Source of the DNA: Hymenobacter cellulosilyticus
GTDB taxonomy: Bacteria; Bacteroidota; Bacteroidia; Cytophagales; Hymenobacteraceae
Length of the DNA: 64,000 nucleotides
NCBI RefSeq assembly: GCF_022919215.1
Contig: NZ_CP095047.1
Span: 1 to 64,000, forward strand
Direction of reading: 5' to 3'
In this document: positions 45,294-53,926 of the stretch, in pieces
Layout: every line of letters begins with the position of its first letter
Position numbering within the stretch: the stretch's first letter is position 1
Notes under the pieces: generated by a model
What the model saw: the letters and a program-made list of their open reading frames with translations, nothing else
Told to the model about the DNA's origin: nothing
Database searches by the model: none
Made by a program: the position numbers and the translations under genes

Positions 45294-46058
45294 TTAGCCC
45301 ACCAGGTGAATCCGGTTCTTGAGCTCGTCTTTGCAAGAGCGGCTGACCGGGATGTAATCCTTGCCCAGCAGCACACTGCTTTCCTCATAGGCCTGCACGT
45401 GGTCGAGGTTCACGATGTGAGAGCGGTGGGTCTTCAAAAACTGGTCGGGCAGCTTCTGCTCCAGCTCCTTGAGGGTAGAGTCAAATACGAAGTTCTCTTT
45501 GACCGTGTGCAGGCGCACGTAGTTCTGCAGGGCCTCGAAGTAGAGGATGTCCCGGAGCAGCACCTTGACGTGGCCCGAGCCTTTGCGCACGAACAGGTAT
45601 TCCTTGAACTTGGGGCAGCGCTCGGCGGCGCCCAACATCTCGTCGCCAGCGGCTCCCGCCAGGTCCATTACCGGACCGGTAGGCCCGGCCTGGTAGGCAT
45701 TGTAGAGGGCGAGCTCAATCTGAGCCCGCAGGGAATCATCCGTGAAGGGCTTGACCAGGTAGCCGTAGGGCTGGGCCCGCTTGGCGCGGTTGAGCGTGGC
45801 CGAGTCGGAGCGGGCGGTGAGAAACACCACGGGCACGGCAAACTGCCGACGCACCAACAGGGCTGTGGCAATGCCATCACAGTCGCCGGCGATATTGATA
45901 TCCATCAGCACCAGTTCCACGGGGTGGCGGGCCATGACACCAAGCGCCTCGTCCCCATTGTCCACGGGTTCCAGGGGATGGTGGCCCAGACGGGTGAGCC
46001 CGCGGGCGATTTCATCGGCAATCAGAATCTCATCTTCGACAATCAGGATAGTGGCCAT
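45294..46058 (-). CDS. LytTR-family response regulator
   Basis: Protein of 254 aa. The receiver domain has ILIVEDEILIADEIARG, the phosphoacceptor Asp53 in LVLMDINIAG, FLTARSD and GYLVKPFTDDSL. The C-terminal LytTR DNA-binding domain (about residues 150-250) has YFEALQNYVRLHTVKENFVF, LPDQFLKTHRSHIVNLDHVQ and IPVSRSCKDELKNRI. It is encoded downstream of a HisKA_2 kinase with a 41-bp gap, forming a two-component system. Stimulus unknown. Confidence 0.93.
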   Translation of the reverse strand: MATILIVEDEILIADEIARGLTRLGHHPLEPVDNGDEALGVMARHPVELVLMDINIAGDCDGIATALLVRRQFAVPVVFLTARSDSATLNRAKRAQPYGYLVKPFTDDSLRAQIELALYNAYQAGPTGPVMDLAGAAGDEMLGAAERCPKFKEYLFVRKGSGHVKVLLRDILYFEALQNYVRLHTVKENFVFDSTLKELEQKLPDQFLKTHRSHIVNLDHVQAYEESSVLLGKDYIPVSRSCKDELKNRIHLVG

Positions 46059-46099
46059 GGGATACGAGCGTGTGGGTGGGAAGCGAGTAGCACAGAACC

Positions 46100-47113
46100 T
46101 CAGGAGCGAGTGACTTCAATGCAGGTTCCGGTCGGGTGATGCGCCGTGGCTGTTAGGCTGGCTTTTAGCTGCTTGGCCAGAGACGTAACGAGCTGCAGGC
46201 CCAGCGATTCGGGCTTGCTGGTGAGCCCCGCGTCGGGTAGGCCTACCCCATTATCAATGACGCGCAGCTGGAACCCATGGGGCATGTGAGCTTTGTCAGC
46301 GTGATGTGCAGCCTGCTGCGGGTCTGGGGGTGAAGGCATGCTTGTACGCGTTGGTAACCAGCTCATTGACCAGCAGGCCGAAGGCGCTGGCCTCCCGAGC
46401 ATCCATCACGACGGCATCAAGCTCGGCGCTGAGCTCGATGGGCTGCTGCGCGGAGTTAAGGGACGTGTGCAGGGAGTTTAGCAGCTCGGCCAGGTAGGTG
46501 TCCAAGCGTACGTGGGCCAGATTATCGGCCCGGTAGAGGAAGTCGTGCACCAGGGCCATACTTTGGATGCGTGCCCGACTGCTGGTAAGCTCGTCGACCA
46601 CAGCCGGGTCCGACGAGCGGCTGCTCTGCCAGGCCAGCAGGCTGCTGATCAGCTGCAGATTGTTTTTCACCCGGTGATGGATTTCCTGCACCAGGACTTC
46701 CTTTTCGGCCACGGCCGCCTTCAGCTCCCGGTGGGCGCCGGCCAGCAGAACGCGGTTACGGCGCAGGTGCCAGTACGCGAAGCAAGCGCCAGCTAGTCCC
46801 AGGGTCAGCAGCCAGGCGACGCCGAGCAAGGCGCGCTGGCGCTGCTGCTCCCGCGCCTGAGCTACGGCCATACGGGCCTCCTGCTGGGACAATAGCTGCA
46901 GCTGCTGGTTCCGGACCGGTAGCTCCCGTTGGATTTGCTGCGCAGGTGCCGCTGCTGGCTGCGCTGGGCGGGCTCCTGCTGCAGGGGCAGGCGGGGAAGA
47001 ACCGGCCCTAAGGGAGGGTAGCTTCCTGCCAACGACGGGGAGCACCCCCTCCCCTGCTCACCCGCCTCATAGCTGAGCAGAGCGGCGAAAAAAAGGACGA
47101 TTCCTAGCGGCAT
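46100..47113 (-). CDS. HisKA_2 sensor histidine kinase (frameshifted here)
   Basis: About 338 aa after repair. The start is ATG 47113 with a signal or anchor (MPLGIVLFFAALLSYEAGEQ). A Gln-rich linker, one TM helix (LLGVAWLLTLGLAGACFAYW) and a coiled linker follow. The HisKA_2 box is VQEIHHRVKNNLQLISSLLA. The ATPase lid is NELVTNAYKHAF, then LRVIDNGVGLPDAG and SLGLQLVTSLAKQL. Three one-base losses (read at 47051-47054, 46326-46330 and 46292-46294) break it; adding them gives GEQGEGVLPVVGRK and TPQTRSRLHITLTKAHMPHG. Partner of the LytTR regulator just downstream. The N-terminal sensor is minimal. Confidence 0.85.
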
Positions 47114-48042
47114 GGCTGGCTGCTACGTGGAACCATCTGGCTGGCAGCCATCAGAGGCTGGCCATCTAGAGGTGTTCGACTGGTAGCGGCCCGCGGGCGC
47201 ATGGAAAGCGGGGTGGGAAACAGAAGCGATAAACTGGATAGAGCAGACTGGTACTCGAGCATAGGGAGGTAGCGCAGAAAATGTCTGAAGGGATGTTTGC
47301 TCCAAACTCCTACCCTCCGTCACCGGGGTATCGATAATCATGTGAAAGGCGGTAATACGCGAGTACATACCGGCAAGGCTGCCGTCAATAGCCGTCGGTA
47401 TCCACCGGCATTCAATTCGCTAGAGCGTTACCCCTACATGCGAGGGCAGTCGTCTGGTAGCCGTAACGGGCAAGTAATCTGACTTGTGCCAGCAGGAGCG
47501 TCCACCAGTAGCCCGTAAGAAATGGGTTAGGAGTAGACGATGCCTACGTAAAGCACTTACAGTTGCGCGACAGTCCGTGAGTTGCACACGGTTCCTTGCT
47601 TGGCTCGGTCTTACCCGAAACCCCCGCTACGGTAATTGAAAAATGCAAAGAACGGATGCTGCTTCATACGATACAGGCGATACGCTGGTTGCTATATATA
47701 GGCCTTTTTAGTGGTAAAAACGCGCTTTCCTGCTCTTTGGCAATCGGCAAATGCCTTGTAGCCAGTGAGCGTACCCCAGTAGGCAAGCGCTTACGGAAGC
47801 GTGCAAAAAAGCAACAGTTCCTACTAACGTACCCGCCTTGGCCAGGACAGCAGCGGGCCGCCCGACCGGGCTAAGCGTTGTGGCAGCAGCCATCAGTGGT
47901 TGATTCGATGGGCAACCATCGGAGGCTACGCTGGGTTGAGCTTGTCGGCAGGCAAGACAGAATAAGGTCGGAACAGGAACACGTATAGCCAGGGTTGCAC
48001 CTCAGGGCGCAACCCTATCCGCCATAACAGGACTTGTTGCCC
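47114..48042. other. Gap of about 930 bp without a supported gene
   Basis: Scattered short frames exist on both strands but none resembles a known protein. A 7-bp hairpin (GGGTTGC 47992-47998 with GCAACCC 48009-48015) lies just downstream of the minus-strand traB stop and may be its terminator. The rest contains no repeat or RNA gene that I could recognise. Confidence 0.4.
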
Positions 48043-48691
48043 TTATTTCTTCGGCGTCATCATCTGGCGCATCTGCTTTTTCATGGCCTTCTGAATCTGT
48101 GCCTCGTGGTCGGCCCGGAAGCGGGTCAGGATGTTATGGATGATGTCCGGGGCGGAGGCGCCGTTACCGAGCAGAAACCCCATGTTGGTGAAGAACTGCT
48201 GGTGGTCGGCCGTGATGCGCAGCGTAGTGCCCTTCTTTTCACTGGACGGCACGAACAGCCGGGCTAGGTCCAGCTCGCCGGATTCGCTAGGCACTGAGGC
48301 CTCCATCTGCGGGGCATCCATCTCCGCGTCCTCCTCGGCCTCCGGCTCGGCTTCACCCTTTGCCGGGGCGGAGGCTGCCTTGGGCGACGCAGCGGGCCCC
48401 TCCCCTACCCTCTTCGCCGGCGCCGTTGCTGGCGCGGCCTTCCCATGGGCAGGTGTCTCCACGACCGGCGGAGCCGCTGCTTTCTTTCCCTCTGGTTCCT
48501 GTACCGGCTCCGGCACGGGCGCAGCCGCCGGGGCTACGGCTGACGGCGCGGCCGGAGCTTCCACCGGCGCCGGGCTGGCGGGGCGTCTCTCCCATGAGGC
48601 TGAACGCCGCGACGCCCGAAGTAAGCGCCGCTAAATCACGTTGGCGCCGAGCGGCTGCTTCTTCTTTCGATTCTGGTGTTTTCTTGGCCAT
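48043..48691 (-). CDS. traB: DUF3408 protein TraB (frameshifted here)
   Basis: About 215 aa. The start is ATG 48691 (MAKKTPESKEEAAARRQRDL). A long Ala/Pro/Glu low-complexity middle leads to the DUF3408 C terminus: TLRITADHQQFFTNMGFLLG, SAPDIIHNILTRFRADHEAQ and a Lys/Met-rich end. The break at about 48590-48593 differs from the others in this window because the frame is restored by removing one base (or adding two). It lies 12 bp after traA on the same strand. The family partners ParA-like TraA in Bacteroidetes elements and resembles ribbon-helix-helix proteins in its C-terminal part. Confidence 0.75.
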
Positions 48692-48703
48692 GAGGAGAGG
48701 AGG

Positions 48704-49513
48704 TTATTTGGCGTTGTCGTCGAGGGTGGTGGCAGGCGTGGACTGCTCGAACTCTACCGGCGCGAACTCCAGGCGCTTGCCCGAAGGCGTCACCGCGCCC
48801 TGCCCGACCACCAGCGTCAGTATCTCGGTAATGAGGTTGCCCAGCCCAAGCTTTCTCAACTCTTTTTCGGGCATGGGGAACATCGTGGAGCGCTTGTCCT
48901 TGATGCTGACTAGGGACTCCACCCGGCTGTTGAGCAGCGGGTAGCCCTTCTCGCGAAACAGGTCAGCGGTTTTGGTGTAGACCGTGCGCTTCTCGGCCTT
49001 GAGAAACTTGTTCCAGAAGGCGTAGAAACCCACCAGGTTGGATTCAGGCCGTTGCGCCTGGGTGAAGTTGCCCAGGATGTGCATATAGGACATCGTGGAG
49101 GCAATAGTGCCCATGTCCGGCTCCATGGGCAGGAAGATGTAGTCCACCCGCTCCAGCAGCTCGCTCAGGCCCGAGACGTTTACCGTGCCCGGCGTGTCGA
49201 CCAGGATGAAGTCAAACTCTTTCTCCGCCAGCGTGTCAATGGCGTCCACAGCCTTTTCCATGCTGGAAATGGCGATGGGATACGGGGTGACGCCCTGCTT
49301 GATAAGCCGCTCCTGAAAGGCCACGTCCGATTGCAGCAACTGCTGCTCGTGGTTGCGGTAGGCGTGCAGGGTATTTTGCGGATAGTCGCAGTCGAGCATG
49401 GCCACCTTGTAGCCGTAGAGGTAGCAGAGCGCCGAGGCGACGTGCGTCCCAATGGTTGACTTGCCCGCCCCTCCTTTCTGAGTCGCGAAGGCAATTACAC
49501 GGGGTTTATTCAT
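48704..49513 (-). CDS. traA: ParA-family ATPase TraA
   Basis: Protein of 269 aa. The deviant Walker A is ATQKGGAGKSTIGTHVA. Next come VAMLDCDYPQNTLHAYRNHE (Walker A', DCD), DFILVDTPGTVNVSGL (Walker B) and IFLPMEPDMGTIASTMSYMH. It is the ParA/MinD ATPase that opens CTnDOT-like tra operons and segregates plasmids. The DUF3408 gene follows. Immediately upstream (49558-50053) is a dense repeat array that could be its centromere. Confidence 0.93.
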   Translation of the reverse strand: MNKPRVIAFATQKGGAGKSTIGTHVASALCYLYGYKVAMLDCDYPQNTLHAYRNHEQQLLQSDVAFQERLIKQGVTPYPIAISSMEKAVDAIDTLAEKEFDFILVDTPGTVNVSGLSELLERVDYIFLPMEPDMGTIASTMSYMHILGNFTQAQRPESNLVGFYAFWNKFLKAEKRTVYTKTADLFREKGYPLLNSRVESLVSIKDKRSTMFPMPEKELRKLGLGNLITEILTLVVGQGAVTPSGKRLEFAPVEFEQSTPATTLDDNAK

Positions 49514-49557
49514 AAAGGGAAGAGCGGTTGAAGGCGTTATGTTTCAGAGATGATTTT

Positions 49558-50053
49558 GCTTCATTGCTCCAATACTTCAAAGAAGCATCGAAGCAATGCT
49601 TCACTGCTTCAATATATCAGTGTTTATGTGATGCGTTGAAGCAACGAAGTAATTCTTCAAAGATATAGCGAAGCAATGAGACTACGAAGCAGTGAAGCAA
49701 TGAAAATTAGAAGCACTGAAGTAGTACTTCATAGAAGCACTGAATTATTGCTTCAATGAAGCATTGAAGCGATGATGCGAAGAAGCGTCATATCGCAGAT
49801 CAATTGTACAAACTTCATGATGCTTTGAAGCAGTGAAGTAGTGAAGCAATGGAGCAGTGAAGCGTGTTTGGGTGGTCCTAACAAGCGTAGTTATTCTTGC
49901 TTTGTGTGAAGCAATGAAGCGCCGAAGTATTGAAGCAAGGTTGAACAGTGCCCAATAGCATTTCCCAGCACGCTACTTCCGACTGCTGTTTCCTGACAAT
50001 ATGGGCCAAAACCATGCTTCATTGAAGCAATGAAATACCGAAGCAATGAAGCA
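49558..50053. repeat. GAAGC-based 8-bp-unit repeat array
   Basis: I count 25 copies of GAAGC or its complement GCTTC in 496 bp, many as GAAGCAAT or GAAGCAGT with 8-bp spacing. Both orientations occur, some facing each other as GAAGC-3-GCTTC palindromes. No gene overlaps it. A longer break lies at about 49955-50015. It sits between traA (minus) and the mob genes (plus). Confidence 0.85.
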
Positions 50054-50122
50054 TCAGATATCATAGCCTTAGCCTCGTTCAACGGCTGTTCAGCGGCCTC
50101 GTTCTTACGATTCGTTCAACGG

Positions 50123-50213
50123 TTAGCAAGCCATGTCATTGTGTACACAAACTCTGTTTGCGTCCGACAATGACACCGCCTAGCTCGCAGGCTCACTAGG
50201 CTTGGCTTGCTAA
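50123..50213. other. Candidate origin of transfer (oriT)
   Basis: Nested perfect inverted repeats occur here. TTAGCAAGCC (50123-50132) pairs with GGCTTGCTAA (50204-50213). TGTCATTGT (50134-50142) pairs with ACAATGACA (50167-50175). GCCTAG (50178-50183) pairs with CTAGGC (50196-50201). The palindrome GTGTACAC is at 50141-50148. The cluster lies 70 bp upstream of mobC and the relaxase gene, the usual oriT position. The nic site is not identified. Confidence 0.6.
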
Positions 50214-50283
50214 AGCGAACGATAAAATTATCCTTGAAATGGATTTAGCCGTAGGTTAGCTGCAGCAACCAACCAGAGGGAAT

Positions 50284-50604
50284 ATGACTGACGAAGCCAA
50301 GCCGGAAGTGGCAGAACCAAACCGTGACCAGCAGATTCATTTTCGCGTAACTGCTGAGGAGAAGAGAGCAATCGAAGTCAAGGCCAAAGCCGCGGGCTAT
50401 AAGAAGGTATCGGATTACCTGCGGGTGCTTGGAATGGGCAATGAGGTAAAGGAAGTATTGCCAGCGGAACTGCGTCGGCAATTGGTCGGCATCGGTACCA
50501 ACTTAAACCAAATAGCCCGCCTAGCTCAGGCTGGTAAAGCTTTCACCAACCACGAAGCACAACTAGTGCAAGCACTTTCTGTTATTCGTAGCTACTTGGT
50601 ATGA
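50284..50604 (+). CDS. mobC: MobC-like plasmid mobilisation accessory protein
   Basis: Protein of 106 aa with the MobC/ribbon-helix-helix pattern: DQQIHFRVTAEEKRAIEVKA, GYKKVSDYLRVLGMG and LVGIGTNLNQIARLAQAGKA. It binds oriT and loads the relaxase. The stop overlaps the relaxase start (ATGATAG region). The candidate oriT lies directly upstream. Confidence 0.88.
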   Translation: MTDEAKPEVAEPNRDQQIHFRVTAEEKRAIEVKAKAAGYKKVSDYLRVLGMGNEVKEVLPAELRRQLVGIGTNLNQIARLAQAGKAFTNHEAQLVQALSVIRSYLV

Positions 50605-51440
50605 TAGCAAAAACCACCATAGGCAGCGACTTTGAAGGCGCGCTGACCTACGGGGCAGGGCAGCGGCGCGGCAAAGGAAAGGAGCCGGGGAGGCCCCGCT
50701 GCTAGTTGTGTCCAACGTCATTCCTGGTAGCCCGGTGGAGATGGCCCAGGAGATGAAAGGCACGGCCAGCCGGAGCCGGAAAGTGCAGAAGCCGGTGTGG
50801 CACACGGTGCTTTCCTGGAAGGAAGGGGAGGAGGTGAGCCAGGCGCAAAAGGTCGCGGCGGCACAGCGCTACTGTGAGCTGATTGGTGCGCCCATTGCCC
50901 GCCACCAAGTGGTCGTATATGAGCACCGAGATAAGAAGCATGCGCACGTGCATATTTACATAAACCGGGTGCCGATTGATGGCGGGCCGGCACTGCGAAC
51001 AGACAATAATTTCTATCGGCAGCCGGCTATCACCAAGCAGATAAGCCAAGAGTTGGGCATGCAGCCCATTCCTGAGCGCCGCCGCAGTATCAAGGATTTG
51101 GATCCCAAGAAGCAAGCTGTTCGCCAGGGGTGAGCCAGGCTTTGCTGAACGTTCTCAGCCAACCGAACAGGGGAGGGAGGAGTGGTTAGCTGCGCAGCTG
51201 CACCAGTTGCAGATAAGCGTACGCTACACCCGCGACAAAGGCGGTACCTTGCGCGGGGTCAGCTTCGAATTTCAAGGGATAGCAGTGAAAGGGCAGGAGG
51301 TCGGCTTTAAAGCGGCACAGCTGCGAGAAGCTTTTACCAACCAACAAGCCGAACGGCCGCTACTATCGGAAGCCCAGACTCCTCAACCTGCTTCACCGAA
51401 GAGCAAGGAGTTGCCAACACGTAAGAATAGACTAAAATAG
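50601..51440 (+). CDS. MOBP-type relaxase (frameshifted here)
   Basis: About 280 aa after repair. It begins MIAKTTIGSDFEGALTYGAG (candidate nicking Tyr17). The metal site is the three-His motif YEHRDKKHAHVHIYINRV, with WHTVLSWKEGEEVS before it. Three one-base losses in G runs (50681-50682, 51127-51130, 51175-51177) break it; adding them gives KGKGAGEAPLLVVSNVIPGS and RQGVSQALLNVLSQ, then EEWLAAQLHQLQISVRY. The C-terminal part (TLRGVSFEFQGIAVKGQEVG) is typical. It is short for a MOBP relaxase, but the fold core is complete. It nicks oriT to start transfer. Confidence 0.82.
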
Positions 51441-51550
51441 CTGTCGTCAACAAGTCAATCAGTAGGCTTGATGAAGGGGCGATAGCAAAATGAAGCGTTG
51501 GCAACAACTGTAGAAAAACGCCTGACTAGAATGTAGCGTTAAGTGGAAAT

Positions 51551-51728
51551 TAGAGCCAGAATGCAGTACTACTGGTATCACTGACTTGGAAGGTGCGCAT
51601 GCTGATGCCCGCGAGCCTTCCGTCCTCGAACGCGTAAGCTATGATTTGGCTGAAACGCACCAGCTCCGCACTGTAGAGCAACGACAAATAGTGGTCGAGT
51701 GATGATAGCACCGAAAGGGAGTTGCCGA
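51551..51728 (-). pseudogene. Fragment of an unidentified gene
   Basis: A 58-residue open stretch without a start codon reads SLDHYLSLLYSAELVRFSQI, then IAYAFEDGRLAGISMRTFQV and ends FWL-stop. The composition is protein-like, but both sides are non-coding. It is probably the tail of a lost gene. The rest of 51441-51904 shows nothing. Confidence 0.3.
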
Positions 51729-51904
51729 CTTATCACTCACGCTTAGTATATTCTGATTGTTCAGTTATTCGACCCTATAAGTGTACTATTTTCTTTCTTC
51801 TACATGTTCTCTGATACTATAACTTTTTTATTTTAAGAATGAGCTCGTTGCCCAGCTTCTATAAGGTATCGGATAAAAGCTTACGTTTGATAGTTTGTTT
51901 CTAA

Positions 51905-52438
51905 ATGGCTTTGCCGCTCTATTCGCTTTCTGTAATGATTTTTTCCGCATCCAATTGCAATCGTCTGGGATACCTTGCACGTTTGACCAAAAGCACTCTC
52001 GTATTTATAGTCTGTTCCCCCTTGTTTTTTGCTTGTAGCGACCAGGATAAGGCCGTGGACCCAGCTCCAGCCCCTAAAACGCATACTGTTCTAATTGAAT
52101 ATTTCCCATTTCGTGTCCCTGCTAACTTTGGGGCGACGGTTACGAGTCAGAGTGCTTTGCCTGATGGAACGCAAGTAGCCAACAAAAACTCGGTAGCCGT
52201 TTCCGGCGACACGTTTGGCTACTACTCCGAAACCGTATCGGAAGATCGAAATTTTACGGTGCGTGCCTCCTATCTCAACCGCAGCGTCAGTGGCCTCCCA
52301 TACCCCTATGATGCCAATTTGCGCGTGCAAATTAAGGTTGATGGCAAAGTTCGGCGCAACTTCGAGGTGCCTAGTCTTATCCAACCAGGCGATACGTATC
52401 CGAGTTTGGGCTACACCATCCTGTCAACGGAATGGTAG
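51905..52438 (+). CDS. Small lipoprotein
   Basis: Protein of up to 177 aa. The lipoprotein signal STLVFIVCSPLFFACSDQ lies at residues 30-47 of the longest form, so the true start is probably internal (a TTG at 51983 gives a normal signal length). The mature part starts with an acidic and Pro-rich linker followed by beta strands (HTVLIEYFPFRVPANFGATV, RNFTVRASYLNRSVSGLPYP), a small Ig-like or transthyretin-like fold. Outer-membrane or periplasmic. No family named. Confidence 0.6.
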   Translation: MALPLYSLSVMIFSASNCNRLGYLARLTKSTLVFIVCSPLFFACSDQDKAVDPAPAPKTHTVLIEYFPFRVPANFGATVTSQSALPDGTQVANKNSVAVSGDTFGYYSETVSEDRNFTVRASYLNRSVSGLPYPYDANLRVQIKVDGKVRRNFEVPSLIQPGDTYPSLGYTILSTEW

Positions 52439-52569
52439 TGCCACTTCGTCAAACTGTGCTGCCCAGCTCTTAAAAAGCGCTATTCGCGTTTTTACTTCTT
52501 CCTTCCATCAATACTACCTTTCTTATGCCCCAACTGCAACTATCTTCTGAGATGGTCTAGCCAGGCTGG

Positions 52570-53625
52570 CCACGTTTGGGACATGGTTTACAGATGGATT
52601 TCGAAGTGGTTGGGCGAGTGGTAGCCTAGGGCGGAGTGGCATCGCTCGTCGTTGTAGGAAGGCATATAGTGTGCTAGTTCGAGTCGGGCCTCGTCTAGGC
52701 CAGGAAAGAGGCTGCTGTTGAGCAATCCAGTCTGGAGCCGACTCTAGAAGGATTCGGCCTGGGCATTGTCAGGGCAGTTGCCGTGCCGGCTCATAACTTG
52801 TGCGGCCCCGTGCTGCGTTAGCAGGGCCCGAAAGCGGGTGGCGGTATACTGGCTGGCGCACGGCTAAAGCCTAGTGCAGCGCTTCGCTGACCAAGCCCTC
52901 GGGCCTAGTTTCGCGCACGTCTTACGCCCTGGCGACACCAAAGCCCACAGCTTTGTGCGAGCAGGCATCCTGCTAGCTGGCTAGGTACGGCTAGCCGACG
53001 CCCTGAATGGGCAGGCACATGATGTTGCCCACCGACCTGGATGGGGCGGTGGGGCAAGGCTGGCCCAGCAACGGGTTGGGTGCCATCCGCCATCCGTGGG
53101 CGGAGTCGGATGGTGCGCGGCACAAAGGAGCGCGGCTGCTGAGCTAGCCTTGCCGTGGGTAACCAAGTAGTGCCAGTGGCCCACGCGGTGGCCTTGCACC
53201 TGCACTGCGGCCCGGAAGTGCGTGCTGTAGCGTCACTCACGGCGAGTAAAGGCCTGTATCACCGCCTGCTGCCCACGTCGCTGGCTCTAGGCATACTAGC
53301 TGCTAGCGGCCACCTGCAGCATGGCGCACAACTCCTGCACCTGTGCTCGGTGACAGTCGATGAAGCGGTAGCGGCTCACGGCATATTGCGGCTGTAGATG
53401 GCCAACGCTTTTTAGCGCCCAAGGCACGCACTTCCGGGTAGCGGGCCCGCTCGTCACTGCCCATCTCGGCAGCGTCTTGCTGCTGTTGCCAGCGGTAGAG
53501 TAGCTTCTCGCTGATAGCCGACTGCCGCGCCGCAGCGCGAGTCAAACGGCTTTCCTAGACTAGGCGCAAGGCCTCGGCCTTAAATGCGTCGTGGTATTTA
53601 CGCCGTTTACCTAACCTGATTACTG
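52570..53625 (-). pseudogene. Decayed IS3-family transposase genes
   Basis: Reading the minus strand, OrfA remains appear as RRKYHDAFKAEALRLV, then a stop, then ESRLTRAAARQSAISEKLLY and RWQQQQDAAEMGSDERARYP (53420-53610). The OrfB integrase end appears as LLNSSLFPGLDEARLELAHY and MPSYNDERCHSALGYHSPNH (52590-52740). Multiple stops and frame changes separate them, and the catalytic core cannot be read through. Terminal repeats were not found. This is old decay and unlike the one-base losses elsewhere. Confidence 0.75.
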
Positions 53626-53699
53626 CTGGGGTGCTATCATGACAGCGGAAGGCACATCCTACTTTTGTCTTTCACAGGTAGATCCCCTCACATCGATAC

Positions 53700-53736
53700 C
53701 GTCTGATTCTTAACTATAGGAGTTAAGAATCAGACG
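53700..53736. terminator. Perfect 16-bp hairpin
   Basis: CGTCTGATTCTTAACT (53700-53715) pairs perfectly with AGTTAAGAATCAGACG (53721-53736) around a 5-nt ATAGG loop. There is no T tract. It lies between the IS3 remnant and the LRR-RHS gene and may be a terminator protecting that gene, or an IS-derived structure. Confidence 0.5.
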
Positions 53737-53926
53737 ACTACTAGTACCATTACTTACAAGCAAATAATTAGAGTATAGCAATACCGAAATTGTACAGATA
53801 TGTACCTACTTTTGAGAGTTACACTAAAGAGCATGTTCTCAGTATACGCGTGGAACTGCTACGTAGGCAAGCGGTAATTTTTGTGCTTGTCATCTTTCTT
53901 ACAAGGCTTTACCTATTCTGCCTTCT

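Noticed and set aside
49558..50053. GAAGC array considered as a CRISPR or minisatellite in a gene
   Set aside because: Core of 5-8 bp with mixed orientation and no spacers; no coding frame overlaps it.
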